DNA from: Myxococcales bacterium
GTDB lineage: Bacteria; Myxococcota; UBA796; SXON01
Length of the DNA: 64,000 nt
Assembly: GCA_009692585.1 (NCBI GenBank)
Contig: SHYX01000019.1
Location: 1 to 64,000, forward strand
Reading direction: 5' to 3'
Shown: positions 41,940 through 50,253 of the stretch, piece after piece
How positions within the stretch are numbered: the stretch's first letter is position 1
How the letters are laid out: each line of letters starts with the position of its first letter
Program-made: the position numbers and the translations under genes
The notes under the pieces: model-generated
The model's input: only the letters and a program-made list of their open reading frames with translations
Told to the model about the DNA's origin: nothing
The model's database searches: none

Positions 41940-42725
41940 ATGGGAATACGAGAGGGAGCGAACAGGGGCGGGCGTCGGCCGCCGAAGCCGCAAGGCCGCC
42001 CCGGGGTGGCCGACGCGATCGCGCTCCGAGCCGCCGAGATCCACAAAACGGCCGGGGTTCCGCTGGAGGTGGCCCGGCTCGTCGCCTTAGGTCGGCTCGA
42101 CCTCAACGAGGCGGTCAAGAAGATGGCCTTCGTCGACGAGGTCAGCGGGTTGATGGCGCGGCACGGGCTGGATCGGGCGCTGGCCACCCAGGTGGCGCTG
42201 GGGCACGCCAGGCTGGAACCGGTGCTCGCCAAGCGGCGCATCGACGCGCACCTCGACGCCAACCGCGGTCGCGACGTCTTCGTCTCGGCGGTGGCGTCCC
42301 AGGCGGAACAGGTGCTGGGGCTGTACGGACGCAGGCTGGTTCGCGCCGTCGTTCTGTCAGACAACACCTATGAGATCGTGGTGCGTGACGCCGAATCGGG
42401 CGCCGTCTCCACCGTGCACAAGACGGCCGTGAAGTTCGTCGCGGACGCATCGTCGTGGCCGAAGGCGCGCAAGGCGATGACCTGGGATCCCCTCCGCAAG
42501 GCGCGCGAGCTGCAGCCGATACTCGCACCACAGAAACGCTTCGGGTGCAGCAATCGTCGCCTCGGCGAGGTGTGGGATAAACAGGCAGAGGCGACGATCA
42601 CCCTGGTCGAGGGCGAAGTCTTCGAAGGCACCGTCGCCTGGGTCGCCCGCTGGGAGCTCGGCCTGCACACCAAGGGCGGCGACATCGCCGTGCTCCGCCA
42701 CGCCCTCGACGACTTTCGGGACTGA
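41940..42725 (+). CDS. protein with two Sm/Hfq-like segments
   Basis: The 261-residue product starts with a basic tail (GANRGGRRPPKPQGRPG), then a helical region (residues 25-115). Two Sm-like strands sets follow. The first is VRAVVLSDNTYEIVVRDAES then VSTVHKTAVKFV. The second is ATITLVEGEVFEGTVAWVAR, LGLHTKGGDIAVLRHALDDF. These mirror Hfq Sm1 (V-x-L-x-NG-x4-G) and Sm2 (VYKHAIS). Two Sm units in one chain could assemble as a trimeric six-fold ring. That is inference; RNA binding is likely but unproved. It is followed after 5 bp by an RdgC-like gene, so they are probably co-transcribed. Confidence 0.75.
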   Translation: MGIREGANRGGRRPPKPQGRPGVADAIALRAAEIHKTAGVPLEVARLVALGRLDLNEAVKKMAFVDEVSGLMARHGLDRALATQVALGHARLEPVLAKRRIDAHLDANRGRDVFVSAVASQAEQVLGLYGRRLVRAVVLSDNTYEIVVRDAESGAVSTVHKTAVKFVADASSWPKARKAMTWDPLRKARELQPILAPQKRFGCSNRRLGEVWDKQAEATITLVEGEVFEGTVAWVARWELGLHTKGGDIAVLRHALDDFRD

Positions 42726-42730
42726 TCACC

Positions 42731-43348
42731 ATGGGCATCCTCAAGGGCCCCCTGTCGGGGCGACGCTACCGGATTGTCGGCGACCTGCCCGAGGGCTTCA
42801 CCGACGAGTACATCGCCGCGCTCAACACCAACCAACATCGCGAGCCGCAGTCGCCCACCCACAAGGGTCAGTCGATGGGCTGGTGCCAGGTCCACAACCT
42901 GCTGGATGTGGACTTCTCCGATGTCAACCAGTGGTTGTACAACCACTACGCGCTGTTCGCGCTGCGCGTCGACACCAAGACCGTGCCGGCCAAGCTGCTC
43001 CGTGCCCACCTGGAAAAGCGACAACAATCTTGGTGTCAGGCGAATAATCGTCCGAAGGCGCCCGCAGCCGTCCGGGAGGAGCTGCGCGAAGCGTTGGAGC
43101 AGGAGATGTTGCAAAAGACGCTTCCCCGGGTGCAGACGATGGAGGTCGCGTGGAACATGAACGACCGCTGGCTGTTCTTCACCAGCGACGGCGAGGGTCC
43201 GAATGAGAGCTTCCAGAAGTTGTTCCTACGGACCTTTGGCCTGCGCGCCATCCCATGGAGCCCCCTCGACGAGCTCGCGGGGACCGATGGGCTCCCCGAG
43301 GCGCTGGTGAGCGCCGGCACGACCGACCTGCGGGGGGCCGGGCGATGA
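42731..43348 (+). CDS. RdgC-like recombination-associated protein, N-terminal half
   Basis: The 205-residue product begins MGILKGPLSGRRYRIVGDLP, close to the typical RdgC start. It continues with ALRVDTKTVPAKLLRAHLEK, then REALEQEMLQKTLPRV, MEVAWNMNDRWLFFTSDGEG and FQKLFLRTFGLRAIPWSPLD, all matching the RdgC pattern. RdgC is a ring-shaped DNA-binding protein that limits RecA. Here the chain ends after that segment, and the next cistron, overlapping by four bases (ATGA), carries what would normally be the C-terminal half. I infer that the gene is naturally split. Confidence 0.75.
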   Translation: MGILKGPLSGRRYRIVGDLPEGFTDEYIAALNTNQHREPQSPTHKGQSMGWCQVHNLLDVDFSDVNQWLYNHYALFALRVDTKTVPAKLLRAHLEKRQQSWCQANNRPKAPAAVREELREALEQEMLQKTLPRVQTMEVAWNMNDRWLFFTSDGEGPNESFQKLFLRTFGLRAIPWSPLDELAGTDGLPEALVSAGTTDLRGAGR

Positions 43349-43881
43349 GCGAGGGCGCAACCGAGCTGCTTCCAGCCCACGTCTCCGCGGACTTCTACCT
43401 CTGGTTGTGGTTCAAGAGCGAGAGCCTCGGGGGTCACTTTTCGATCGAGGATGGCACCGCTCTCGAAGTCTACGTCGACGACCGCCTCGCGTTGCGCGAC
43501 GCGGGCGAAGAGCGCCCCACGACGCTGTTGACGGGCGACAGCCCCGGCACCACCCCGGAGGCTCGGGCTGCGGTGCTGGGGGGCAAGGTCCCCAAGGAGA
43601 TCCGGTTCCTGATGCGCCGTGAGGATCGGGAGTACCACGTGACCCTGCGCGGCGAGCGCGTCGGGATCGCGGGCGCGAAGCTCCCGACGCAGGTCAAGAC
43701 CGGGGAGGTCGCCGAGATACTCTACGATCGCATGTTCGTGTACGAAGAACTCCACTGGCTGGTGTCGTGCCTGCTCCGGCAGTTCGCTGCCGAGCGGGCG
43801 TCCGCAGCCTGGCGCCTCACCGTCGTTCCGCAGATGCGGGCGTGGCTGGGCGCGCTTGACGCGGGCGCCTCCGGTGGGTAG
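43345..43881 (+). CDS. RdgC-like protein, C-terminal half as a separate cistron
   Basis: The 178-residue product starts MSEGATELLPAHVSADFYLW, followed by LWFKSESLGGHF. A F-LTWLW-type motif near the same place is found within single-chain RdgC-like proteins of deltaproteobacterial groups, as are a long charged strand region (ALEVYVDDRLALRD) and the helical tail YEELHWLVSCLLRQFAAER. Since the preceding cistron ends where this one begins, the pair probably encodes a two-subunit RdgC-like protein. No signal peptide. The homology of this half is less certain than that of the first. Confidence 0.62.
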   Translation: MSEGATELLPAHVSADFYLWLWFKSESLGGHFSIEDGTALEVYVDDRLALRDAGEERPTTLLTGDSPGTTPEARAAVLGGKVPKEIRFLMRREDREYHVTLRGERVGIAGAKLPTQVKTGEVAEILYDRMFVYEELHWLVSCLLRQFAAERASAAWRLTVVPQMRAWLGALDAGASGG

Positions 43882-43895
43882 TTGCGCGCCGGAAC

Positions 43896-43972
43896 GCACG
43901 GTTAGCTCAGCTGGATAGAGCGTTGGCCTCCGAAGCCAAAGGTCACTGGTTCGAATCCAGTACCGTGCACCA
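43896..43972 (+). tRNA. tRNA-Arg (anticodon CCG)
   Basis: A complete 77-nt cloverleaf: acceptor GCACGGT pairs with ACCGTGC; the D arm is GCTCAGCTGGATAGAGC; the anticodon stem TTGGC/GCCAA encloses CTCCGAA with anticodon CCG (Arg, codon CGG); the T arm is CTGGTTCGAATCCAG. CCA is encoded at the end. It lies 15 bp after the RdgC-like pair. Confidence 0.96.
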
Positions 43973-44047
43973 TCTCGCGGCGTCGGGTTGCCCTGGGCGC
44001 GCGGTCGGCTACGTTGCCCGGGTGCTTGACGCCGTGAGGATCTCGTA

Positions 44048-44908
44048 ATGCGGGTGCGGTTCTGGGGGGTACGGGGTTCCATCCCCGTTCCAGGGGCAGA
44101 TACTGCGCGATATGGGGGCAACACCTCCTGCGTCGAGTTGCAACTTCCGGGGGAGGCACCCTGCATCTTCGATGCGGGCACGGGCGCGCGGGTGCTCGGT
44201 CGGGAGCTCCTCGGGCGACCCGAGCGCGCCGTCAACCTGTTCTTCACCCATTTCCATCTCGACCATCTCTTCGGCTTTCCGTTCTTCGCGCCGCTCTTCG
44301 CGCCGAGCTTCAAGGTGCAGGTGGCCGCGCCGGGGTTTACGCCCGAGGGCACCCGCGATCGGCTCGGCCGGTACATGAACGGCGTGCTCCACCCGCTGCG
44401 GATGCACGACCTGCCCGCGCCACTGGAATTCGAGGCGCTTCGGCCGGGACGCCCCATCACCCGGGGTGGCTACCAGATAACCGCCACCCAGCTCAACCAT
44501 CCCGGCGGGGCCTGTGGGTACGTCGTCGAGGGTGGAGGTCGCAAGGTCGCCTACCTCACCGACACCTCGCCCCTGTCGCGCCCTGGCGAGGCCTTGTCCG
44601 GTGGGCAGGCGCCCAACAGCCGCGAGGCGGCGCTCATCAAGCTCTTGCGCGACGCGGACCTCGTGGCCGTCGATACGATGTTCACCGAGGTTGAGTACCT
44701 CGAAAAGATGACGTGGGGTCATGGGTATCCGGAGTACGCCGCGGCGCTCTGTCGCGCGGCGGACGTGCGGAAGCTGGCGCTGTTCCACCACTCCCCCGAC
44801 GCGTCGGATGACGACCTCGACCGGCTTTCCGACCGGTGGTCTGGCGGGTACCAGGACATGCGGGTGATGGTCGCCCGGGAGGGGGCGGACGTGGACTTCG
44901 AGGGGTAG
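44048..44908 (+). CDS. metallo-beta-lactamase-fold phosphodiesterase-like hydrolase
   Basis: The 286-residue product opens MRVRFWGVRGSIPVPG, typical of a widespread subgroup of MBL hydrolases. The metal site is FFTHFHLDH (His68, His70, Asp72, His73), with further ligand regions ATQLNHPGGACGY, AYLTDTSP, AVDTMF and ALFHHSPDASDDDLD. This layout resembles PDE-class or RNase Z-like members rather than lactamases. Substrate unknown; nucleotide or phosphonate esters are possible. The ATG at 44048 lies 75 bp after the tRNA. It is followed by a small membrane protein and manA. Confidence 0.86.
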   Translation: MRVRFWGVRGSIPVPGADTARYGGNTSCVELQLPGEAPCIFDAGTGARVLGRELLGRPERAVNLFFTHFHLDHLFGFPFFAPLFAPSFKVQVAAPGFTPEGTRDRLGRYMNGVLHPLRMHDLPAPLEFEALRPGRPITRGGYQITATQLNHPGGACGYVVEGGGRKVAYLTDTSPLSRPGEALSGGQAPNSREAALIKLLRDADLVAVDTMFTEVEYLEKMTWGHGYPEYAAALCRAADVRKLALFHHSPDASDDDLDRLSDRWSGGYQDMRVMVAREGADVDFEG

Positions 44909-44931
44909 CGACGCTCTACCTGGACGAGTCG

Positions 44932-45252
44932 GTGATTCGGTGCTTCCTCGCGGGGTTGCTGCTGAGTATCGCCGGAGTCTGGCTCGCGTGGCTCGCGGGT
45001 TGGATCAACCGGGTAGAGCTGACCACGAAGGCCCTGCCGGTCGTGACGGCGCTCGGGTTGTCCTTCGAGCGTGAGGGGATGCGTTCGTTCGTCGCGGCGT
45101 CGGGCACCTTCGAGGGCGTGGACGTGCGTGTTCGCTGGGGAACCGGGCTTCTGGGCCCGACGACCGCGGTCTCGGTGGGTACGGCGCCGTGGGAGGCCGT
45201 TCCCGATGAGCAGGCGGTGGAAGCGTGGCTGACGACGCGCGTCCGGCGGTGA
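44932..45252 (+). CDS. small single-pass membrane protein
   Basis: From the GTG at 44932 the product has 106 residues. Residues 1-20 (VIRCFLAGLLLSIAGVWLAW) form one membrane segment. The remainder (SFEREGMRSFVAASGTFEGV, DVRVRWGTGLLGPTT, WEAVPDEQAVEAWLTTRVRR) is a small soluble alpha/beta domain. No family recognised. Its stop overlaps the manA ATG (TGATG), so the two are coupled. The frame is open upstream to 44836, but that part overlaps the end of the MBL gene. Confidence 0.62.
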   Translation: MIRCFLAGLLLSIAGVWLAWLAGWINRVELTTKALPVVTALGLSFEREGMRSFVAASGTFEGVDVRVRWGTGLLGPTTAVSVGTAPWEAVPDEQAVEAWLTTRVRR

Positions 45253-46130
45253 TGTCGCCCGGGTCCCCCCCGCGGGCTACCGTGACGCGCTTGTCGCCGC
45301 TCCACCTGGTTCCGCATCTGACCCGGCCGCCGTGGGGCGGGCACCGGCTGGCGGCGCTGGGAAAAGGCGAGGGCGTGATCGGCGAGTCCTGGGAGGTCTG
45401 GCGCGAGAACCGCGTCCGCGGCGATGATCGTCCCTTCGGCGCGATCGTCGATTTCCCGCTCCTGGTCAAGCTGCTCGACACCCAGCAGATCCTGTCGGTC
45501 CAGGTGCATCCGGGGGATGTCCAGGCGCGTGAGCGGGTGGGCGCCCCCCACGGCAAGGCCGAGGCCTGGGTCGTTCTCGAAGCCACCCCCGGTGCGCGAA
45601 TCGCGTACGGTCTGGCCCGCCCGCTCAGCGAGCGGCAGCTCCGCGAGCGAGCCGAGAGCGGAGAGATCGAGGCCGATCTGGCCTGGCTGTACCCCCAGGC
45701 GGGGGATGTCATCGAGGTGCCACCTGGGACCATCCATGCCATCGGGCCGGGGCTCCTCTTGTACGAAGTGCAGCAGCCGATCGATCTGACGTGGCGGCTG
45801 TACGACTGGGGCCGCGGGCGTGAGCTGCACCTGGATCACGCCTGCGCCGTGGCGCGCCGGGAACCGCTGCCGAGCCCGTTCCGGCGCCCGCTCGAGATCG
45901 CGCCGGGGATCCAGCGCCTGATCGAAGCGCCACACTTCGTCGTCGAGCGCGTGACCCTGCCGGCCGTGCGCCATGGATGGGAGGCGTTGACCCTGATCGA
46001 GGGGGCGGGCGAGATCGACGGGGCGGCGTTTGGTCTCTGGACCACCGTGGTCCTGCCGCCGGGTGCGACCGCGGTCTCCGGAGCCGGCGTGGCCCTGGCA
46101 TCGCGACCTGGGCTTACTTCAGGCCGATGA
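45252..46130 (+). CDS. manA: mannose-6-phosphate isomerase (class I)
   Basis: This 292-residue enzyme interconverts mannose-6-phosphate and fructose-6-phosphate. The zinc site is clear: VQVHPGD (Gln and His), GKAEAWVVLEA (Glu) and PPGTIHAIGPG (His), followed by LLYEVQQPIDLTWRLYDW. The length is at the short end of the family. It would feed the GDP-mannose route together with the manC-type gene 8 kb downstream. Start at 45252 uses the overlapped ATG; a GTG at 45225 is possible. The last 17 bp overlap the convergent 1340-residue gene. Confidence 0.92.
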   Translation: MSPGSPPRATVTRLSPLHLVPHLTRPPWGGHRLAALGKGEGVIGESWEVWRENRVRGDDRPFGAIVDFPLLVKLLDTQQILSVQVHPGDVQARERVGAPHGKAEAWVVLEATPGARIAYGLARPLSERQLRERAESGEIEADLAWLYPQAGDVIEVPPGTIHAIGPGLLLYEVQQPIDLTWRLYDWGRGRELHLDHACAVARREPLPSPFRRPLEIAPGIQRLIEAPHFVVERVTLPAVRHGWEALTLIEGAGEIDGAAFGLWTTVVLPPGATAVSGAGVALASRPGLTSGR

Positions 46131-49100
46131 CCGCGAGTCGACGTCGGGCCAACTCGCCCACCGAGGCTGCGTCTTCGGTGTCGTCGGTGACCGCGGCATA
46201 GGCCTGGCGAGCGACGACCAACTCGGCGTCGGCCTCGGCGATGCGACCCCAGACGAAAGACCACGACGAGTCCATGTCCCCGTCGTGTTCGTCCACGTAG
46301 CGCTGCACGAGCGCGCGGGCCTGGTCGGTGCGTCCAGCGGCGGCGTAGACACACGCGCTGGAGTGCGCCCGGCCCGACGACCACTGGCCCTCGAGGATGC
46401 GGTCGGCGAAGGAGACGGCGTCGTCGGGGAGCGCCGGTACAAAGAGCATCGGCCAGGTGGTCTGGTTGAGCAGGCTCGCGTCCTTGGGGAAGCGGGCGAC
46501 GCCATCGCGACCCAGCCGCACGGCGGCGTCGAAGGCGCCGCCGCCCGAGAGGGCCGACACCAGGAGCGTCCAGTGGTCGGCGGTGTCGACGGCCCCCGCC
46601 AGCGAGGCGCGGGCTTCTTTGTGGGCCTCGTCGGCGCGCCCGAGCCTGGCCAGGGCCTGGACCCGCAGCGGATTGACCGTGAGCGCGTCTCCGCCGCGCG
46701 CCCGCAGGTCGTCGGTGAGGGCCAAGGCACCGGCGACGTCGCCCGAAACGTACAGGCTCGAAAAGAGGGCCGGCCCCACCGCCGCGTCCGCGGTGCCGGC
46801 GAGCCATGCCGTGCGCAGGGTCTTGGCGCGCGAACTGGCCTCGGCGTCGCCCCCCCGCTCGCCCGCGCGGAGGATGGCGATGATCAGCCGGGCGCGGTCG
46901 GCGCTGCGGTCGCCGTCTCGGGTCCAGAGGCCCGCGTACACGCTCGAGGCCGGGCGTTGGTCATCCAGTAGCGCCCAGTCGAGCCAACGCTGCGCACCGG
47001 CGAGCTGACCGGCGTCGAGGCGCGCGCCTGCTTCTTCGGCCAGCTCCGCCTCCTCCCCTCCGTGGGCGCGCACCTTGAGTTGTTTCTTCTCACGGACGAC
47101 GTAGTACCGGAAGGGCGTCCGGGTCCACAGGGGCTCCCAACGGAGCCGAAAGCCGCCGGCGGCGTCCCCGTCGATCTCGAGCGTGCGTGGCGTCATCGCC
47201 CGGTCCAGCAGGTAGTCGGTGGCTGACTTGCCGCCCGCAGTCCACGGCATCGTGCTGTCGCGACTGGAGGAGGCGGTCAGAGTCGCGGCGATCTCGCCTT
47301 CGTGGGCGGGATCGCCGATCGCGCGGATGTAACGCCGGGTGGCCCCGAGGGGCGTGTCCTCGTCGGGATCGTATTCGGTCCAGCGCCGCAACTCAGGTAC
47401 CAGATCCTTGGCTTCCTCCGAATCTGGGATCAAGGACGCCACCTGGCGGGCGGCGTCCCACTGACGGGCGTAGCCGAGCGCGGAGACCGCTTCACTGTAG
47501 ACCTTTCGGAGCTGTGCACCATCGGGAGCCAGGACGTTCGCCTCCTTCTGCGCCGCGTCGAGGTCGCCGGCCAGGAGGAAGGCCGCGACGCGCTCCCCGC
47601 GGCGCCGGTCGTCCTTGGCCCACCGGGTCTGTTCCTTGGCCGCCTCGCCGTCACCGAGGCTCAACAACAGCGAGACCGGTCCCCTCAACAGCTCGAGCTC
47701 GTCGCCAACCGTCGCGACGGCCGCCTCCACGTCGCCTCGGCCGTAGATGCCCATGTCGTCGAAGAGCTGCATGCGGCCGAGCAGGCCCCGGTAGAACTCG
47801 GCGCGCTGGTCGTCGTCGGTCGCCTCGAGCCTGGCCAAAAGCGACCGCGCTCGCGTACGGAACGACGCCGGAGCGAAACGGCGTGCCATGCCGAAGCCGT
47901 AGGGGGCCTGCATGGCGGCGTCCCAGGCCAGCGTCACGAAGAGGTCTTCGGTGTCGTCGTTCACAGGTAGTGTCGCGACCACTGCCTGGGCACGAGCCGC
48001 GTACCCGGCCGCGTTGAGAGCCTGGGCGTAGCCCACGCGGTCGGCGAGGAGGGCGTCGGGCAACCCCGCCAGCCGGGACCACTCCCGGAGCGCGCGGCTG
48101 GTCTCTCCGGCCTCGTCCAGGCGTTGGGCTTCGTTGAGGAAGCGCAGGGTGACCTCCGCGGCCTCCCGGGCCTGCTCGGCGGCGGCGACGAAGCCTTCGA
48201 CGTCGGCCAGGGCCACGGATCGGGGCACCTCGATGCTGCTGCTCCAGCCCACCGCACCACCCTCCAGTCGCTCCCAGCTCCACACGAACGCACCGCCGGG
48301 CCAGGTCACGTTCACGGGCGCGGGCAGCGACGCGAGGATGTAGCCGCGCGGCGGCCGCACCACGACCCTGGCGCTCTGCTGGATGGCCCGCATCTCGATC
48401 GGCAGCACGCGGATGTGTTCGTCGGATACGAGACCCAGCTGCCATCGGGTCGGGAGCGCCCCCAGTGACACACCAGGGCCGGTCTTGAGGCTGAAGTCGC
48501 CCGGCTTGACGAACAGCTCGCGGACGCCGGTCAGCGACAGGGTCTCGGTGGTCGGACGGTCGAGGTCCACAAGGTCGAGGTCGTAGGTCATCGCGGCGGT
48601 CCGGGCGCGGCCGCCCTCCGTCGCGTCCTCGACCGCCTTGTCCACCAGCTCCGCCAGCGACGTGCGACGCGCGTCTTCCCGGATACCCACCGCGGTTTCG
48701 GGCAGAAAGGTGATCGACTGCCGGTAGCTGGCGCCTCCGTAGTCCGCGGCGACGATCTCCTTGTCCAAGCGAGCGGTGAGCGGCCTGGCCGGCGGCGTGC
48801 GGACCAGGGAACGGGTGCCCGCAGAGGCGATGAGCGCCCAGTGGTCGGTGTCGGCGGCAGGCAGGACGCCGGCGGGGAGTTCGGGCTGGGTGGGGTCGAT
48901 CCAGATCGGCGCGGCCGCTCCGGTCAGCACGGTGATGGCGTGGTTGAAGAGGTTCGGTCCCGGGAGCGCCGGGTTGACATCGGCGTCCCAACCGGCGCGC
49001 AGCAAGGCGACGTTGGCGGCGATACCGGCGCTGCGCAACATCGCGACGAGGAAGGTGGCCTTGTCCTTGCAGTCCCCGTAGCCGCGGGCGAGCACGTCTC

Positions 49101-50136
49101 GGGGCAGCCGGGGCACGACCGCCGAGGCGCCGAGCTCGACGGCCACGTAGCGGGCGCGCTCGTTGATCCACAACGCCATGGCCGTTGCCGCGCGGCGGTC
49201 GTCCTTTTCGCTGGCCCGGATCGCCTTCGCTGCCGCCTCTGCCTCCGGGGGGAGGATCGCTTTTTCGTCGACGAGCTTGGAGTATTGACTCGCGATTCCG
49301 CTCCAATCTGCCGCCGTGGACCAGGCTACGTAGCGGACCGTATAGTTCTCGCGTGGGGCCAGCTCCGGCGGCCAGGCGAGGAGCGCCGGGTCGTCGATCA
49401 CCCAGCGGACCAGCCGCCGGCCCCCGGAGCGGGACTCCTTGGCGCTGCCCATGTTCTTGGAGTCGAACCTCAGGGGCAGAGTCAGCGGTGCGTCGAGCAC
49501 CACCTCGGCCCGACCGATCCGCTGGATCGTGACCGGGATGTATCCGTTCTGGGCGTCGGTCAGGAAGGGCCTGATCTGGGCGACGGTCTCGTGCTGCTCC
49601 ACGATCGCCCCCTTGCGCGCCCCCGGCAGGGGCGCGATCAGCTTGCGCGTGTCGACGTACATCTCGCCGACCCCGGTCGCGACCGACTGCTCGACGAGCG
49701 TGACGGGATCCAGCCGCCTCTCCTTTCCGTCCGGGCTGACCACGCGGAGGTCGACGGCCGGTCGCGCCTCGCGCCAGGGGTCCCACAGCATGGTTCCGGT
49801 CCGCAGCGACGTGTCGTCGCGCTCGATCCGCCAGATGTCGTGCCGGGTGGTGGTGGTGAGCCCCGCGGCGTCGAAGCGGACGTGGATGGACCGGAGGACC
49901 TCGATGGTGGCGGGCTTGTCCTCGTTGTTCTTCCGGGTGTCCTTCTTCTCGGGTTTGGTCTCGGCGCCCGGTTTGGCCCGCCTCGGCGCCTCCGGAGGAT
50001 CGGTGGGCAGGGCCGCCACGGCGTCGGCGGCGGCGCGAAGCGCGTCGGGTGTCGCGGCGAACGGCTCCGTCAGCGCATCGTAGACGCCCGCGACGGCCGA
50101 ACGGGTCAGGGTCACCAGGGCGAAGACGACGAGCAC
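46114..50136 (-). CDS. DUF3857/transglutaminase-like protein with long helical-repeat tail
   Basis: The GTG at 50136 gives 1340 residues, among the longest in the window. An N-terminal signal (VLVVFALVTLTRSAVA) is followed by a Lys/Glu linker. A DUF3857 domain lies in residues 70-290 (IEVLRSIHVRFDAAGLTTTT, RHDIWRIERDD). Then comes a transglutaminase core with GYGDCKDKATFLVAMLRSAG (catalytic Cys), FNHAITVL (His) and WIDPTQPELP (Asp). From about residue 640 to the end it is TPR-like helices (LVSALSGGGAFDAAVRLGRD, SACVYAAAGRTDQARALVQR). Known members are periplasmic and of unclear activity. It converges with manA (17-bp overlap). A divergent promoter region to the MYXO-CTERM-like gene lies at 50137-50253. 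Confidence 0.88.
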   Translation of the reverse strand: MLVVFALVTLTRSAVAGVYDALTEPFAATPDALRAAADAVAALPTDPPEAPRRAKPGAETKPEKKDTRKNNEDKPATIEVLRSIHVRFDAAGLTTTTRHDIWRIERDDTSLRTGTMLWDPWREARPAVDLRVVSPDGKERRLDPVTLVEQSVATGVGEMYVDTRKLIAPLPGARKGAIVEQHETVAQIRPFLTDAQNGYIPVTIQRIGRAEVVLDAPLTLPLRFDSKNMGSAKESRSGGRRLVRWVIDDPALLAWPPELAPRENYTVRYVAWSTAADWSGIASQYSKLVDEKAILPPEAEAAAKAIRASEKDDRRAATAMALWINERARYVAVELGASAVVPRLPRDVLARGYGDCKDKATFLVAMLRSAGIAANVALLRAGWDADVNPALPGPNLFNHAITVLTGAAAPIWIDPTQPELPAGVLPAADTDHWALIASAGTRSLVRTPPARPLTARLDKEIVAADYGGASYRQSITFLPETAVGIREDARRTSLAELVDKAVEDATEGGRARTAAMTYDLDLVDLDRPTTETLSLTGVRELFVKPGDFSLKTGPGVSLGALPTRWQLGLVSDEHIRVLPIEMRAIQQSARVVVRPPRGYILASLPAPVNVTWPGGAFVWSWERLEGGAVGWSSSIEVPRSVALADVEGFVAAAEQAREAAEVTLRFLNEAQRLDEAGETSRALREWSRLAGLPDALLADRVGYAQALNAAGYAARAQAVVATLPVNDDTEDLFVTLAWDAAMQAPYGFGMARRFAPASFRTRARSLLARLEATDDDQRAEFYRGLLGRMQLFDDMGIYGRGDVEAAVATVGDELELLRGPVSLLLSLGDGEAAKEQTRWAKDDRRRGERVAAFLLAGDLDAAQKEANVLAPDGAQLRKVYSEAVSALGYARQWDAARQVASLIPDSEEAKDLVPELRRWTEYDPDEDTPLGATRRYIRAIGDPAHEGEIAATLTASSSRDSTMPWTAGGKSATDYLLDRAMTPRTLEIDGDAAGGFRLRWEPLWTRTPFRYYVVREKKQLKVRAHGGEEAELAEEAGARLDAGQLAGAQRWLDWALLDDQRPASSVYAGLWTRDGDRSADRARLIIAILRAGERGGDAEASSRAKTLRTAWLAGTADAAVGPALFSSLYVSGDVAGALALTDDLRARGGDALTVNPLRVQALARLGRADEAHKEARASLAGAVDTADHWTLLVSALSGGGAFDAAVRLGRDGVARFPKDASLLNQTTWPMLFVPALPDDAVSFADRILEGQWSSGRAHSSACVYAAAGRTDQARALVQRYVDEHDGDMDSSWSFVWGRIAEADAELVVARQAYAAVTDDTEDAASVGELARRRLAVIGLK

Positions 50137-50253
50137 GGCAACTCCGGGCGGGCACGTAGCATGGAGGACCGCCGATTCCCCGGGTCGGTTCCCGCTCTTC
50201 CTTGTGGACCGGCCGTGGGTCCGCTATTGTGCCCATCTGCTCGCGGAGTCTCC

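Noticed and set aside
48841..50253. Extension of the MYXO-CTERM-like gene far upstream on the plus strand
   Set aside because: This frame is only the antisense shadow of the transglutaminase-like gene; the signal peptide begins at 50254.
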